The position numbers and the translations under genes were made by a program. Below, piece after piece: positions 44,979 through 53,062 of a DNA stretch of 64,000 nt. Under the pieces are notes generated by a model. That model searched no databases. It worked only from the letters and a program-made list of their open reading frames with translations, and was not told the DNA's origin. The stretch covers positions 62,001 through 126,000 of the forward strand of contig JAUXTQ010000017.1 in the NCBI GenBank assembly GCA_030678995.1, in the 5' to 3' direction. The first letter of the stretch is position 1, and the number at the start of each line of letters is the position of its first letter. The stretch comes from Caulobacter sp. (lineage in GTDB: Bacteria > Pseudomonadota > Alphaproteobacteria > Caulobacterales > Caulobacteraceae).

Positions 44979-45734
44979 ATGAAGACCAAGACCCTAGCAT
45001 TCGCCCTGGCAAGCGTGGTGGCGCTCAGCGCCGGCGCGGCCGCCGCCCAGAGCCGGGTGCCCAGCTGGCAGGAATACCAGGCCCAGCAACGCGACTATCA
45101 GCGGCAGCAGGGCGCCTATGAAGACAGCCGCGCATCCTATGACGACCAACGCGCCACCTATGAGGCTCGTCGGGAGCAGTATCTGCGCGACCGCGCCGCC
45201 TATGATCGCCGCTACGGCCAGGGCGCCTACGAGCGCCGCTACGGCGCCTGGGTCTATCAGTCCACCCCCCGCGACGCCGGCTACTACGGCCGCGACGCTT
45301 CGGCGACCGGCTATGCCGACCGCTATCGCGACAGTCCCTGTGAACAGCGCCGCGGCAACCGCACCGCGGCCGGCCTGATCATCGGCGCCCTGGCCGGGGC
45401 GGCGATCGGCTCGAACCTGGCCGAGAGCGACGTGCAGACCGAGGGTGCCGTTCTCGGCGCGGTAATCGGCGGCGGCCTCGGCGCCGGCATCGGTCGCGAC
45501 AGCGCCCGCTGCGACACCCGCGGCTACTACTACAGCCGTGCCCAGACCATCCCGTACCGCGAGAGCGGCTACTACCGCGACCGCCGCGAGCGCAGCGGCC
45601 GCTATGACTACAGCTACTATCAGCGCCGCGGCTGCCGCCTGGCCGTCGCGCCGGCGGAATACCGTGGCGACGTGCAGTACCGCTACGTCCGGGTCTGCCC
45701 GGACCGTCAGGGCCGCTATCGCATTACGGGCTAA
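44979..45734 (+). CDS. secreted glycine-zipper 2TM protein
   Basis: 251 residues. Signal peptide MKTKTLAFALASVVALSAGAAAA is followed by a Tyr/Gln/Arg-rich region with repeated YxxxRAxYD-type elements (about residues 30-110). A glycine-zipper pair (GLIIGALAGAAIGSNLAE, then GAVLGAVIGGGLGAGIGRDS) comes next, and a Tyr/Arg-rich tail ends the protein. It is probably an outer-membrane or periplasmic protein; function unknown. Confidence 0.78.
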   Translation: MKTKTLAFALASVVALSAGAAAAQSRVPSWQEYQAQQRDYQRQQGAYEDSRASYDDQRATYEARREQYLRDRAAYDRRYGQGAYERRYGAWVYQSTPRDAGYYGRDASATGYADRYRDSPCEQRRGNRTAAGLIIGALAGAAIGSNLAESDVQTEGAVLGAVIGGGLGAGIGRDSARCDTRGYYYSRAQTIPYRESGYYRDRRERSGRYDYSYYQRRGCRLAVAPAEYRGDVQYRYVRVCPDRQGRYRITG

Positions 45735-45742
45735 CCAAGAGC

Positions 45743-45827
45743 GGGGACATGTACCGCCTTCGGTACGTGTCCCCTAAGCCCGCCGCTCGATTTTAGGGGA
45801 CACGTACCTTCGGTACGTGTCCTCTAA
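45743..45827. repeat. REP-like hairpin pair, GTACC subfamily
   Basis: Hairpin 1 (45743-45774) is GGGGACATGTACC...GGTACGTGTCCCC with the T-G mismatch. Hairpin 2 (45793-45827) is TTAGGGGACACGTACC, TTC, GGTACGTGTCCTCTAA, with the T-G pair restored to C-G and one new mismatch near the base. Its right arm contains the TAG stop codon of the deaminase gene. Confidence 0.88.
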
Positions 45828-46834
45828 TCGACATACGCATCAATCTCCGCCAGCCGCCGCGCCACCCGTTCCTCATCCAGAAACGACCCCGTGAAGCTGT
45901 TCCTGGCCAGGGTCACCAACTCCTCCCGTGACAGGTCCAGCGCTCGCGCCGTCTGGATGAAGTTCTCGCCGATGTAGCCGCCGAAATAGGCCGGGTCATC
46001 GGCGTTGCAGGTGGCCTTCAGGCCCAGGTCGAGCATCCGCTTCATCGGATGGTCCTTCAGGTCGTCGACCACGCAGAGCTTCAGGTTCGACAGTGGGCAG
46101 ACCGTCAGGGTCATCTCGCTGGCGACCAGCCGTTTGACCAGCGCCTCGTCCTCCAGCGCCCGGTTGCCGTGGTCGATGCGGTCGACTTTCAGCAGGTCCA
46201 GCGCTTCCCAGACATACTCCGGCGGGCCTTCCTCGCCGGCGTGGGCGCAGAGCCTCAGGCCCCGTTCCTTCGCCGCCCTGAACACCTTCTGGAACTTCGA
46301 CGGCGGATGGCCGACCTCGGACGAATCCAGCCCCACGCCCACGACCCGGTCCAGCCAGGGCTCGGCGGCCTTGAGGGTCGCCAGCGCCGCCTCCTCGTCC
46401 AGATGGCGCAGGAAGCACATGATCAGGCCGGAGGTGATGCCCATCTCCGCCTCCGCCGCCTTCATCCCTGACAGCAGGCCCTCGACGGCGATCGAGAAGG
46501 GCAGACCCCGGTCCGTATGCGTCTGGGGATCGAAGAACAGCTCCGCATGCACCCCGCCGTCGGCGTGCAGCCGGCGGAAGTAGGCCATGGCCATGTCGTT
46601 GAAGTCCTGCTCGGTCTGCAGCACCCCCGCGCCCTGGTAGTAGATGTCGAGGAAGTCCTGCAGGTTGGAGAAGGCGTAGGCGGCGCGCACCTCCTCCACC
46701 GACTGGAACGGCATGTCGACGCGGTTACGCTTGCCGAACTCGAACATCTGCTCCGGTTCGAGGCTGCCCTCGATATGCAGGTGGAGTTCGGCCTTGGGCA
46801 GGCCGCGGATGAAGGTTTCGAGCGTATCGGTCAT
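45824..46834 (-). CDS. adenosine/adenine deaminase family protein
   Basis: 336 residues. Zinc ligands and catalytic residues of the family are visible: the PKAELHLHIEGSLEPEQMFE start, GLDSSEVGHPPSKF, LCAHAGEEGPPEYVWEAL, DRIDHGNRALED and the final ligand region CNADDPAYFGGYIGENF. The GLDSSEVGHPPSKF motif is the form seen in the adenine-deaminase subgroup rather than in adenosine deaminases. It is divergent from the URC uracil operon, which fits a nucleobase-salvage locus. Confidence 0.85.
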   Translation of the reverse strand: MTDTLETFIRGLPKAELHLHIEGSLEPEQMFEFGKRNRVDMPFQSVEEVRAAYAFSNLQDFLDIYYQGAGVLQTEQDFNDMAMAYFRRLHADGGVHAELFFDPQTHTDRGLPFSIAVEGLLSGMKAAEAEMGITSGLIMCFLRHLDEEAALATLKAAEPWLDRVVGVGLDSSEVGHPPSKFQKVFRAAKERGLRLCAHAGEEGPPEYVWEALDLLKVDRIDHGNRALEDEALVKRLVASEMTLTVCPLSNLKLCVVDDLKDHPMKRMLDLGLKATCNADDPAYFGGYIGENFIQTARALDLSREELVTLARNSFTGSFLDEERVARRLAEIDAYVD

Positions 46835-46935
46835 GGCGCCATCTCAGGGGCGGGGTGGCGTGGCGTCAAGGCGGTGCGGGAACTTGGTTGAGCCGAGGTT
46901 CCCTGATTGCCCAACGAATGGCCCGAGCCTCTTCT

Positions 46936-47088
46936 CCCTTCCTCCTCGATGGAGGAAGGGCCGGGGATGGTGGTGTGCGCGATGGCATGAGGCGAAGAGA
47001 GTTATTGGGCGTCACAGCCCCGCGGAGCCCTCCGCCCAACACTTGCGGCCACACCACCACCCAACCCTCCTCCATCGAGGAGGAGGGC
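46936..47088 (-). mobile_element. MITE-like element, copy A (inverted)
   Basis: 153 bp. The ends are CCCTTCCTCCTCGATGGAGG and the inverted CCTCCTCCATCGAGGAGGAG, extending inward as imperfect ~40-bp terminal inverted repeats that include GGTGGTGTG. It is homologous through its length to copies B and C, reversed. No protein is encoded. It fills most of the 46835-47245 gap between the deaminase and URC1 genes. Confidence 0.85.
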
Positions 47089-47245
47089 TTTCTTGGCTTC
47101 TACACCGTCCGTTAGCTGTCCCCCCACCCCCCGCTTGCCAAGTCGGAATCACCGGAGCACTATCCTCGCTCAAAGGCTCCTCGCCGGCGAAAACCGGGAG
47201 GGGCCTTTTCGAGTCTGGAGGCGCCCGAGCGCGCGAGCTGAAAAA

Positions 47246-48502
47246 ATGTCCGTAAACCGTCAAGGCCACATCCGCCTGACCTCCCATCCGGGGTCAGGCG
47301 CGCCCAGCCGTTTCCCCCTGACCTGGGGCGCTGCCACCGCCCGCGAGCGCGGCCCGGTGGTCGCCACGGTGAACTCGGGCAGCGACCGCAACGCCATCGG
47401 CGCCCATGGCGGCGCCTATTCGATCTACCGTAGCCTGGCCATCGCCTCTGGCGCGCTCAATCCGCTGGTCCGGCCGGACCTGACCGACACCGCTCCGGTG
47501 GTCGACGTCGGCCCGTTCGGCCAGTGGGCGGACCCCCATAAGATCGTCTCCCTCGATCCCTGGGGCCACCGCATCCAGCAGGACTTCGCCGCCGAGGTGG
47601 CAGAGGGCGTCGACATCCGTCCGACCATCGCCATCACCAAGGCCCGTCTGACCCTGCCGGAGATCGGCGAGGCCATCGACGCCGGCCGGCTGAAGATCGA
47701 CGGGACGGTGGTGCACGACACCCGCGACGTGGCCGTAACCAAGGCGGCCCTCGACCCCGTCTGGTATCTGCCCGGCATCGCCGAGCGGTTCGAGGTCGAC
47801 GAGACCACCCTGCGCCGGACCCTGTTCGAACAGACCGGCGGCATGTACCCCGAGCTGGTCACCCGGCCGGACATCAAGGTCTTCCTGCCCCCGATCGGCG
47901 GCATCACCCTGTACATTTTCGGCGACCCGGCGGCGATTGCTGACCCGGCCCGCCGCCTGACCTGCCGGGTGCATGACGAGTGCAACGGCAGCGATGTGTT
48001 CGGCTCGGACATCTGCACCTGCCGCCCCTACCTGATCCACGGCATCGAGGAGGCGGTGCATGAGGCCCAGAACGGCGGCGCCGGCCTGATCGTCTACAAC
48101 CGCAAGGAAGGCCGGGCGCTGGGCGAGGTGACCAAGTTCCTCGTCTACAACGCCCGCAAGCGCCAGCCCGGCGGCGACCAGGCGGCGACCTATTTCGAGC
48201 GCACGGAATGCGTCGCCGGGGTCCAGGACGCGCGGTTCCAGCAGTTGATGCCGGACGTGCTGCACTGGCTGGGGATCAAGCACATCGACCGGTTCGTCTC
48301 GATGTCCAACATGAAGCACGACGCCCTGACCGAGGGCGGCATCACGATTGGGGAAAGGGTGCCGATCCCCGCCTGGCTGGTCCCAGACGACGCCAGCGTC
48401 GAGATGGAGGCCAAGAAGGCCGCCGGCTACTTCACCCCCGAGGGCGCGCCGTCGGCGGAAGACCTGAAGAAGACCGTGGGGCGGGACCTTGGGGAGTTCT
48501 GA
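47246..48502 (+). CDS. GTP cyclohydrolase II-like protein, URC1-type
   Basis: 418 residues from ATG at 47246; the track extension runs through intergenic DNA and copy A of the MITE. The C-terminal GCHII domain has the zinc cysteines in the exact C-x10-C-x-C spacing (CNGSDVFGSDICTC) and the YNRKEGRALGEVTKFLVY segment matching the GCHII active-site strand. The long N-terminal region (VNSGSDRNAIGAHGGAYSIY) is not found in RibA and matches the URC1 group, which acts in uracil catabolism rather than riboflavin synthesis. The URC4 gene follows after 9 bases. Confidence 0.88.
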   Translation: MSVNRQGHIRLTSHPGSGAPSRFPLTWGAATARERGPVVATVNSGSDRNAIGAHGGAYSIYRSLAIASGALNPLVRPDLTDTAPVVDVGPFGQWADPHKIVSLDPWGHRIQQDFAAEVAEGVDIRPTIAITKARLTLPEIGEAIDAGRLKIDGTVVHDTRDVAVTKAALDPVWYLPGIAERFEVDETTLRRTLFEQTGGMYPELVTRPDIKVFLPPIGGITLYIFGDPAAIADPARRLTCRVHDECNGSDVFGSDICTCRPYLIHGIEEAVHEAQNGGAGLIVYNRKEGRALGEVTKFLVYNARKRQPGGDQAATYFERTECVAGVQDARFQQLMPDVLHWLGIKHIDRFVSMSNMKHDALTEGGITIGERVPIPAWLVPDDASVEMEAKKAAGYFTPEGAPSAEDLKKTVGRDLGEF

Positions 48503-48511
48503 TCCTCGCCC

Positions 48512-49699
48512 ATGACGGACGCTGAATCCGCCAGATCCCTCCTCTCGGCCGGAGCCGTCCGGGAGCGGGCGCATGAGATGCTGGCCGTCGCCCTGGACGG
48601 CGGCCTGACCGACTGGCGGGTCGACCTGGACCGCCTGCCGGCCACGGCGGACATCGTCGCGGGCGTGATCCGCACGCAGTACCCGACCCTGAAGGTGCCG
48701 TTCCACGCCCGCTGGCGCCACTTCGTGGTGGGCGGCCGGGACCTGTGGGCCGAAATGGCCGCCACGGCCGCCTGGCCCGACGCGAAAGCCAGGGCCCGGG
48801 CGGCCTTCGACCTGGCCATCACCTCGGTGCTGCTCGACGCCGGCGCCGGCCCGGCCTGGCGGTTCCTCGACGCCCCGACCTGCACCGAGACGCGCCGCTC
48901 GGAAGGCCTGGGCGTCGCCAGCCTGCGGCTGTTCCAGTCGGGCGCCCTGTCGGCGGGCGACGACCCCTGGCGGGCCGATGGCCTGATCGGCCTGACCGCC
49001 CAGGCCCTGGCAGACGCCTTCCAGGTGTCGGAGACCAATCCCCTGGTCGGCCTCGAAGGCCGCGCGGCGCTGCTGCGGCGGCTGGGCAAGGCTGTGGGCC
49101 GCCCCGGCGACCTGTTCGACCGCATCGACGCCCGCGCGATCAACAACCGCCTGCCGGCGCCGATCATCCTGGAGGTGCTGCTCGAAGCCCTCGGCCCCAT
49201 TTGGGAGAACCGCCTGGGCCTCGGCGGCGTGCCTCTGGGCGATACCTGGCGGCACCCGGCGATCAAGCGGGATGACGCCACCGACGGCCTTGTGCCCATC
49301 CACAAGCTCTCGCAATGGCTGGCCTACAGCCTGATCGAGCCGCTGGAAGAGGCCGGCATCCACGTCTTCGGCCTCGACGGCCTCACCGGCCTGGCGGAAT
49401 ACCGCAACGGCGGCCTGTTCATCGACGACGGCGTGCTGGTCCTGAAGGACCCCGCCGACATGGCCCGCACCCATGCCGTCAGCGACCCGCTGGTGGTCGG
49501 CTGGCGCTCGCTGACCGTGGCCCTGCTCGACCGCATCGCGCCGCTGGTGCGCGAGCGGCTGGGGGTGGCAGAGGCCGACTTCCCGCTGGCCCGCGTGCTG
49601 GAAGGCGGCACCTGGGCCGCTGGCCGGGTTCTTGCGAGGGACCGGCGCGACGGGGGCGGTCCGCCCCTGACCATCACCAGCGACGGAACGGTCTTCTGA
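48512..49699 (+). CDS. URC4/urg3 family protein (DUF1688)
   Basis: 395 residues, full DUF1688: [57 protein letters not shown] and [20 protein letters not shown] are characteristic. URC4 is needed for ring breakdown of uracil-derived intermediates in yeasts such as Lachancea kluyveri; the exact reaction is not known to me. It lies between URC1 and upp in one operon and overlaps the upp ATG by one base. Confidence 0.88.
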   Translation: MTDAESARSLLSAGAVRERAHEMLAVALDGGLTDWRVDLDRLPATADIVAGVIRTQYPTLKVPFHARWRHFVVGGRDLWAEMAATAAWPDAKARARAAFDLAITSVLLDAGAGPAWRFLDAPTCTETRRSEGLGVASLRLFQSGALSAGDDPWRADGLIGLTAQALADAFQVSETNPLVGLEGRAALLRRLGKAVGRPGDLFDRIDARAINNRLPAPIILEVLLEALGPIWENRLGLGGVPLGDTWRHPAIKRDDATDGLVPIHKLSQWLAYSLIEPLEEAGIHVFGLDGLTGLAEYRNGGLFIDDGVLVLKDPADMARTHAVSDPLVVGWRSLTVALLDRIAPLVRERLGVAEADFPLARVLEGGTWAAGRVLARDRRDGGGPPLTITSDGTVF

Positions 49700-50337
49700 T
49701 GCGCGAATACCAGGGCGTCACGGTGGTCGACCACCCGCTGGTGCAGCACAAGCTGACCCGGCTGCGCGACCGCGAGACCTCGACCAAGACCTTCCGCGAG
49801 CTGATGCGGGAGATCTCGACCCTGCTCTGCTACGAGGTGACCCGCGACCTCGCCCTCACCGACCGCGAGGTGGCCACGCCGCTGGAGATCACCCAGGCTC
49901 CGGAGATCGCCGGCAAGAAGCTGGTCTTTGCCCCCATCCTGCGGGCAGGGGAGGGGATGCTGGAGGGCATGCTGACCCTGATCCCCTCGGCCCGCGTCGC
50001 CCATATCGGCCTCTACCGCGACCCCGGCACGAAGGCCGCCGTCGAGTACTATCTCAAGGTCCCCGAGACCCTCGCCGAGCGTCAGGTGATCGTCATCAAC
50101 CCCCTGCTGGCCACCGGCGTCACCGCCTGCGCCGCCGTCGAACGACTGAAGGAGGAGGGCGCCCGCGACCTGCGCTTCGTCTGCGTCCTGACCTGCCCGG
50201 AAGGCATCGAGGCGCTGCGGGGGAACCACCCGGACGTGCCGATCTGGACGGCGGGCGTGGACCGGACGTTGGACGAGCGGGGGTTCATTCTCCCGGGGCT
50301 GGGGGATGCGGGGGATCGGCTTTACGGGACGCGGTAG
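49699..50337 (+). CDS. upp: uracil phosphoribosyltransferase
   Basis: 212 residues. The PRTase fold is clear: [20 protein letters not shown] at the start, [20 protein letters not shown] as the nucleotide loop, the PRPP-site-like [20 protein letters not shown] and the uracil-binding C-terminus [10 protein letters not shown]. It makes UMP from uracil and PRPP. In the URC pathway this enzyme (URC6) supplies the ribosylated substrate. It starts inside the URC4 stop codon, so all three are co-translated. Confidence 0.95.
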   Translation: MREYQGVTVVDHPLVQHKLTRLRDRETSTKTFRELMREISTLLCYEVTRDLALTDREVATPLEITQAPEIAGKKLVFAPILRAGEGMLEGMLTLIPSARVAHIGLYRDPGTKAAVEYYLKVPETLAERQVIVINPLLATGVTACAAVERLKEEGARDLRFVCVLTCPEGIEALRGNHPDVPIWTAGVDRTLDERGFILPGLGDAGDRLYGTR

Positions 50338-50343
50338 GCGACG

Positions 50344-50423
50344 GGGGACAGGCTCGCTCCTGGGCGTGCCTGTCCCTGTCAAAGCCGCAACGGGACAGGC
50401 ACGCCCAAGAGCGAGCCTGTCCC
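50344..50423. repeat. REPIN-like inverted pair, GACAGGC subfamily
   Basis: GGGACAGGCTCGCTCC...GGGCGTGCCTGTCCC (50344-50375) is followed after about 16 bases by an inverted near-copy (50392-50423), with one base differing in the loop. Each has a 9-bp outer stem GGGACAGGC/GCCTGTCCC. It lies after the upp stop and before a crotonase gene. Confidence 0.88.
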
Positions 50424-50477
50424 TGGAAGACATCAGGGCTCTTTGTCATCGAGGCCTTGCAGGCTATCCCTGCTCCC

Positions 50478-51269
50478 ATGAACGAAGCCTTCGAGACCCT
50501 GCTGGTCGACAATCCCGGCGACGGCGTGCTGGTGGTCACCCTCAACCGGCCCGACGCCGGCAACTCGCTGTCGACACAGATGGCGCAGGAACTGCTGGCC
50601 CTTTGGCGCGACCTCGCCGAGCCGGGCGCCACCCGGGCTATCGTGCTCACCGGCGCCGGCGACAAGATCTTCTGCGCCGGGGCCGACCTGAAGGAGCGCG
50701 ACGGCATGACCGACGCGCAGTGGGCCGACCAGCATCTGCTGTTCGAGACCATGCGCGACGCCCTGGTCGCCCTGCCGGTCCCGGTGATCTGCGCCGTCAA
50801 TGGCGCGGCCTACGGCGGTGGTTGCGAAGTCGCCCTGAACTGCGACTTCATCTACGCCGCCGAGACCGCCCGGTTCGCCCTGCCGGAGGTCAAGCTGGGC
50901 ATCATGCCGGGTCTGGGCGGCGCGCCCAACCTGGTCCGGGCGGCAGGCGAGCGCCGCGCCCGCGAGATACTCCTGACCGGCGAGCCCTTCACCGCCGCCC
51001 AGGGCCTCGCCTGGGGCGTGGTCAATCGCGTCTGCGGCTCCAGCGGACTGGTGGCGGAAGCCGTCGAGGCCGCCCGCAGGATCGCTGCCAACGCCCCGCT
51101 GTCGGTGAGGAACATCCGCCGGGTGGTGAGCGAAACCGCCGTGCTGACCGGCGCCGAGGCCATCGCCGTTGAGCTGGAGGCCTACAACCAGCTCACCCCC
51201 ACCGACGACCGCCGCGAAGGCGTGGCGGCCTGGGGGGAGAAGCGGAAGCCGGAGTGGAAGGGGCGATGA
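50478..51269 (+). CDS. enoyl-CoA hydratase/isomerase family protein
   Basis: 263 residues from the ATG at 50478. Crotonase signatures are GDKIFCAGADLKERDGMTDA, NGAAYGGGCEVALNCDFIYA and the second active-site segment PEVKLGIMPGLGG, with the glutamate pair of true hydratases. The C-terminus (EAYNQLTPTDDRREGVAAW) is standard. It overlaps the start of the following membrane-protein gene by 4 bases. Confidence 0.92.
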   Translation: MNEAFETLLVDNPGDGVLVVTLNRPDAGNSLSTQMAQELLALWRDLAEPGATRAIVLTGAGDKIFCAGADLKERDGMTDAQWADQHLLFETMRDALVALPVPVICAVNGAAYGGGCEVALNCDFIYAAETARFALPEVKLGIMPGLGGAPNLVRAAGERRAREILLTGEPFTAAQGLAWGVVNRVCGSSGLVAEAVEAARRIAANAPLSVRNIRRVVSETAVLTGAEAIAVELEAYNQLTPTDDRREGVAAWGEKRKPEWKGR

Positions 51270-51577
51270 GCGTCTGGGGCCACCCTCTCCCGCAGGCCAT
51301 CGCGTTCGCCGTGTTCGCGATTTGCGTCCTCCTGCACTTCCCGCTCATGATCGCCCTCGCCACACGGCTGGACGCCCGCCATCCCCGGGTGTGGAAGCCC
51401 ATGCGGGTATGGATGCTGTTTTTCTGGCCGCTGATTTGGTTCGCCCTTGCCCGGAAGGACCAAGGCATGGGCGACCCGATCCTCAGCGCGAGAGCCAGAC
51501 GCCTGCAGATCGTGTCGTTCGTCGGGTTTGGCGCGTGGTTGAGCTTCGTGTTCTTCGGGGTCAGCGCGGGACGCTGA
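51266..51577 (+). CDS. three-helix membrane protein of unknown function
   Basis: 103 residues from the ATG at 51266 (ATGA overlap with the hydratase stop). Three hydrophobic segments are visible: AIAFAVFAICVLLHFPLMIA, VWMLFFWPLIWFALA and IVSFVGFGAWLSFVFFGV. No family is recognised. Coupling to the hydratase may be only positional. Confidence 0.62.
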   Translation: MSVWGHPLPQAIAFAVFAICVLLHFPLMIALATRLDARHPRVWKPMRVWMLFFWPLIWFALARKDQGMGDPILSARARRLQIVSFVGFGAWLSFVFFGVSAGR

Positions 51578-51651
51578 GTTCGACCATCGCCAACCCTCCC
51601 CCCATCCACACCCATCCCTTCATCTCATGCCGAGACGTTCGCCGGTCGGGT

Positions 51652-51721
51652 CCGATCACTCAAGGACCGCCCGTCGGGCGGCCGCGCGCGGCGGCGCGAA
51701 GCGCCGTCCTTGACTGATCGG
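51652..51721. repeat. inverted repeat with CCGATCA arms
   Basis: CCGATCACTCAAGGAC at the left pairs with GTCCTTGACTGATCGG at the right, with one mismatch over 16 bases. The centre has its own hairpins (CCGCCCGTCGGGCGG, GGCGCGAAGCGCC). It lies in the gap between two converging genes, so it probably folds as a terminator or a small MITE. Confidence 0.7.
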
Positions 51722-51802
51722 TCCCGGCCGGCAGGCTGGCCTGCAAGAGATTGAAGGCGGGGTCCCTTCTCCCGTTTGGGAGAAGGCCGCGCGTAGCAGG
51801 GC

Positions 51803-52729
51803 CTACTCCGCCGCCAAAAGCTCGGGACCCTCAACCAGCCCCGCCGCCGTCAGCAACCGGGCCTGGGCCTTCTGGCTGCGGTAGAGGAAGTCCATCGGCA
51901 GGCCCATGCGGACGCTGGCGTCGCAGGGCGGGGAGCCGGGTATGGGAATGCGGTCGGCCAGGCGGCCGGCGAGCTTCAGGGCCAGGGCGTCGGCGGCCGT
52001 CAGGTCCCAGTCGCGGCCCAGCTTCAGCCGGTCCCGCACCAGGGGCGGCAGCAGCGACACCGAGGCCCGCGCCAGGGCCCGGTGCATGAACTTCGGCACG
52101 GCCGGCGCCGCCGCGCCGGAGGTGATGATGGCCAGGAACTCGTTGACGATCGGGTGCGGCTCGAACCGGGGGGCGAGCCTGTCCAGCATGGCCATGAACT
52201 CGGCGTTCGAGGCCGGCGCCGCCTGCACCCCGTAGAGCTTCGTCACCGGCCGCCCCTCGGCATAGAACCGCGCCTTGTCGGCCTCCGACAGCGGATGGAC
52301 GAAGCGGTCGTAGGCGTTGAGGAAGCCGTAGCCGGCGGTGGCCGCCACCCAGTCCAGCAGCTCCGGGTCCAGCGCCCGATAGGCCTCGCCGCCGGGGGTC
52401 TCGCCCGAGACCCGGGCGTGCATGTTGGTCACCCCCTGGATCACCCGCCGCGCCGCGCTCGCCGGGCCATAGACCCCGACCATGGCGGCGATCGCGGTGC
52501 GCTTGGAGCGGCCGATGGGGTCGGCCTTGTAGGTCGAGTGGTCCCAGACCCCCGACCGGATGCGCGCGTCGGCGAACTCCAGCAGCACCGCGGCCACCCC
52601 GCCCACGCCCAGGGCGACGGGGTTCTTGAACACTCGCCACTGCACCGAGCCCGGATGCACATAGGCGGCCTCGCCCGCCGGATGGCGGAAGTCGATCTTC
52701 CAGCCGAGGTAGGAGGCGGGGTTGGTCAT
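51803..52729 (-). CDS. oxygenase MpaB-family protein (DUF2236)
   Basis: 308 residues from ATG at 52729; the track extension enters copy B of the MITE. DUF2236 features are GSVQWRVFKNPVALGVGGVA near the start, SGVWDHSTYKADPIGRSKRT, and a histidine-containing helix region RRVIQGVTNMHARVSGETP. Members related to fungal MpaB and latex-clearing proteins bind heme. Function here unknown. Confidence 0.8.
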   Translation of the reverse strand: MTNPASYLGWKIDFRHPAGEAAYVHPGSVQWRVFKNPVALGVGGVAAVLLEFADARIRSGVWDHSTYKADPIGRSKRTAIAAMVGVYGPASAARRVIQGVTNMHARVSGETPGGEAYRALDPELLDWVAATAGYGFLNAYDRFVHPLSEADKARFYAEGRPVTKLYGVQAAPASNAEFMAMLDRLAPRFEPHPIVNEFLAIITSGAAAPAVPKFMHRALARASVSLLPPLVRDRLKLGRDWDLTAADALALKLAGRLADRIPIPGSPPCDASVRMGLPMDFLYRSQKAQARLLTAAGLVEGPELLAAE

Positions 52730-52851
52730 GCACGGGTCCGGGCGGCGAGCAGGTCTCAGGACAGAGTGAAGACCCGTGCCCCTGCGGCATTCAAGGGGCG
52801 ACATCCTTCCGGGCGCCAGGGGATTGCCCATGTTGATGCCGCCCACGAAGA

Positions 52852-53003
52852 GCCCTCCTCCTCGATGGAGGAGGGTTGGGAGGTGGTGTGGCCGCCTGGC
52901 CTGGGCGAAGGGCTCCGCCGGGCGCCGGCGCCGATCAGTGCGTTTCCTGCACGACCACGGCCACACCACCATCCCCGACCCTTCCTCCATCGAGGAGGAA
53001 GGG
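52852..53003 (+). mobile_element. MITE-like element, copy B
   Basis: 152 bp, GCCCTCCTCCTCGATGGAGG at the left and CCTTCCTCCATCGAGGAGGA at the right, with GGTGGTGTGGCC/GGCCACACCACC continuing the inverted repeat. Similarity to copy C extends beyond both ends (GATGCCGCCCACGAAGA upstream, TATGCGATTGCCC at 53029 downstream). It fills the 52730-53062 gap, which has no gene. Confidence 0.88.
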
Positions 53004-53062
53004 AGGATGATCGAGCCCGGCTACACCCTATGCGATTGCCCTGCTCCCGCCGGGGCGACGAG

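Noticed and set aside
46930-47090. Possible CRISPR-like or tandem repeats
   Set aside because: The repeated words are the two ends of one inverted-repeat element, not regularly spaced direct repeats.
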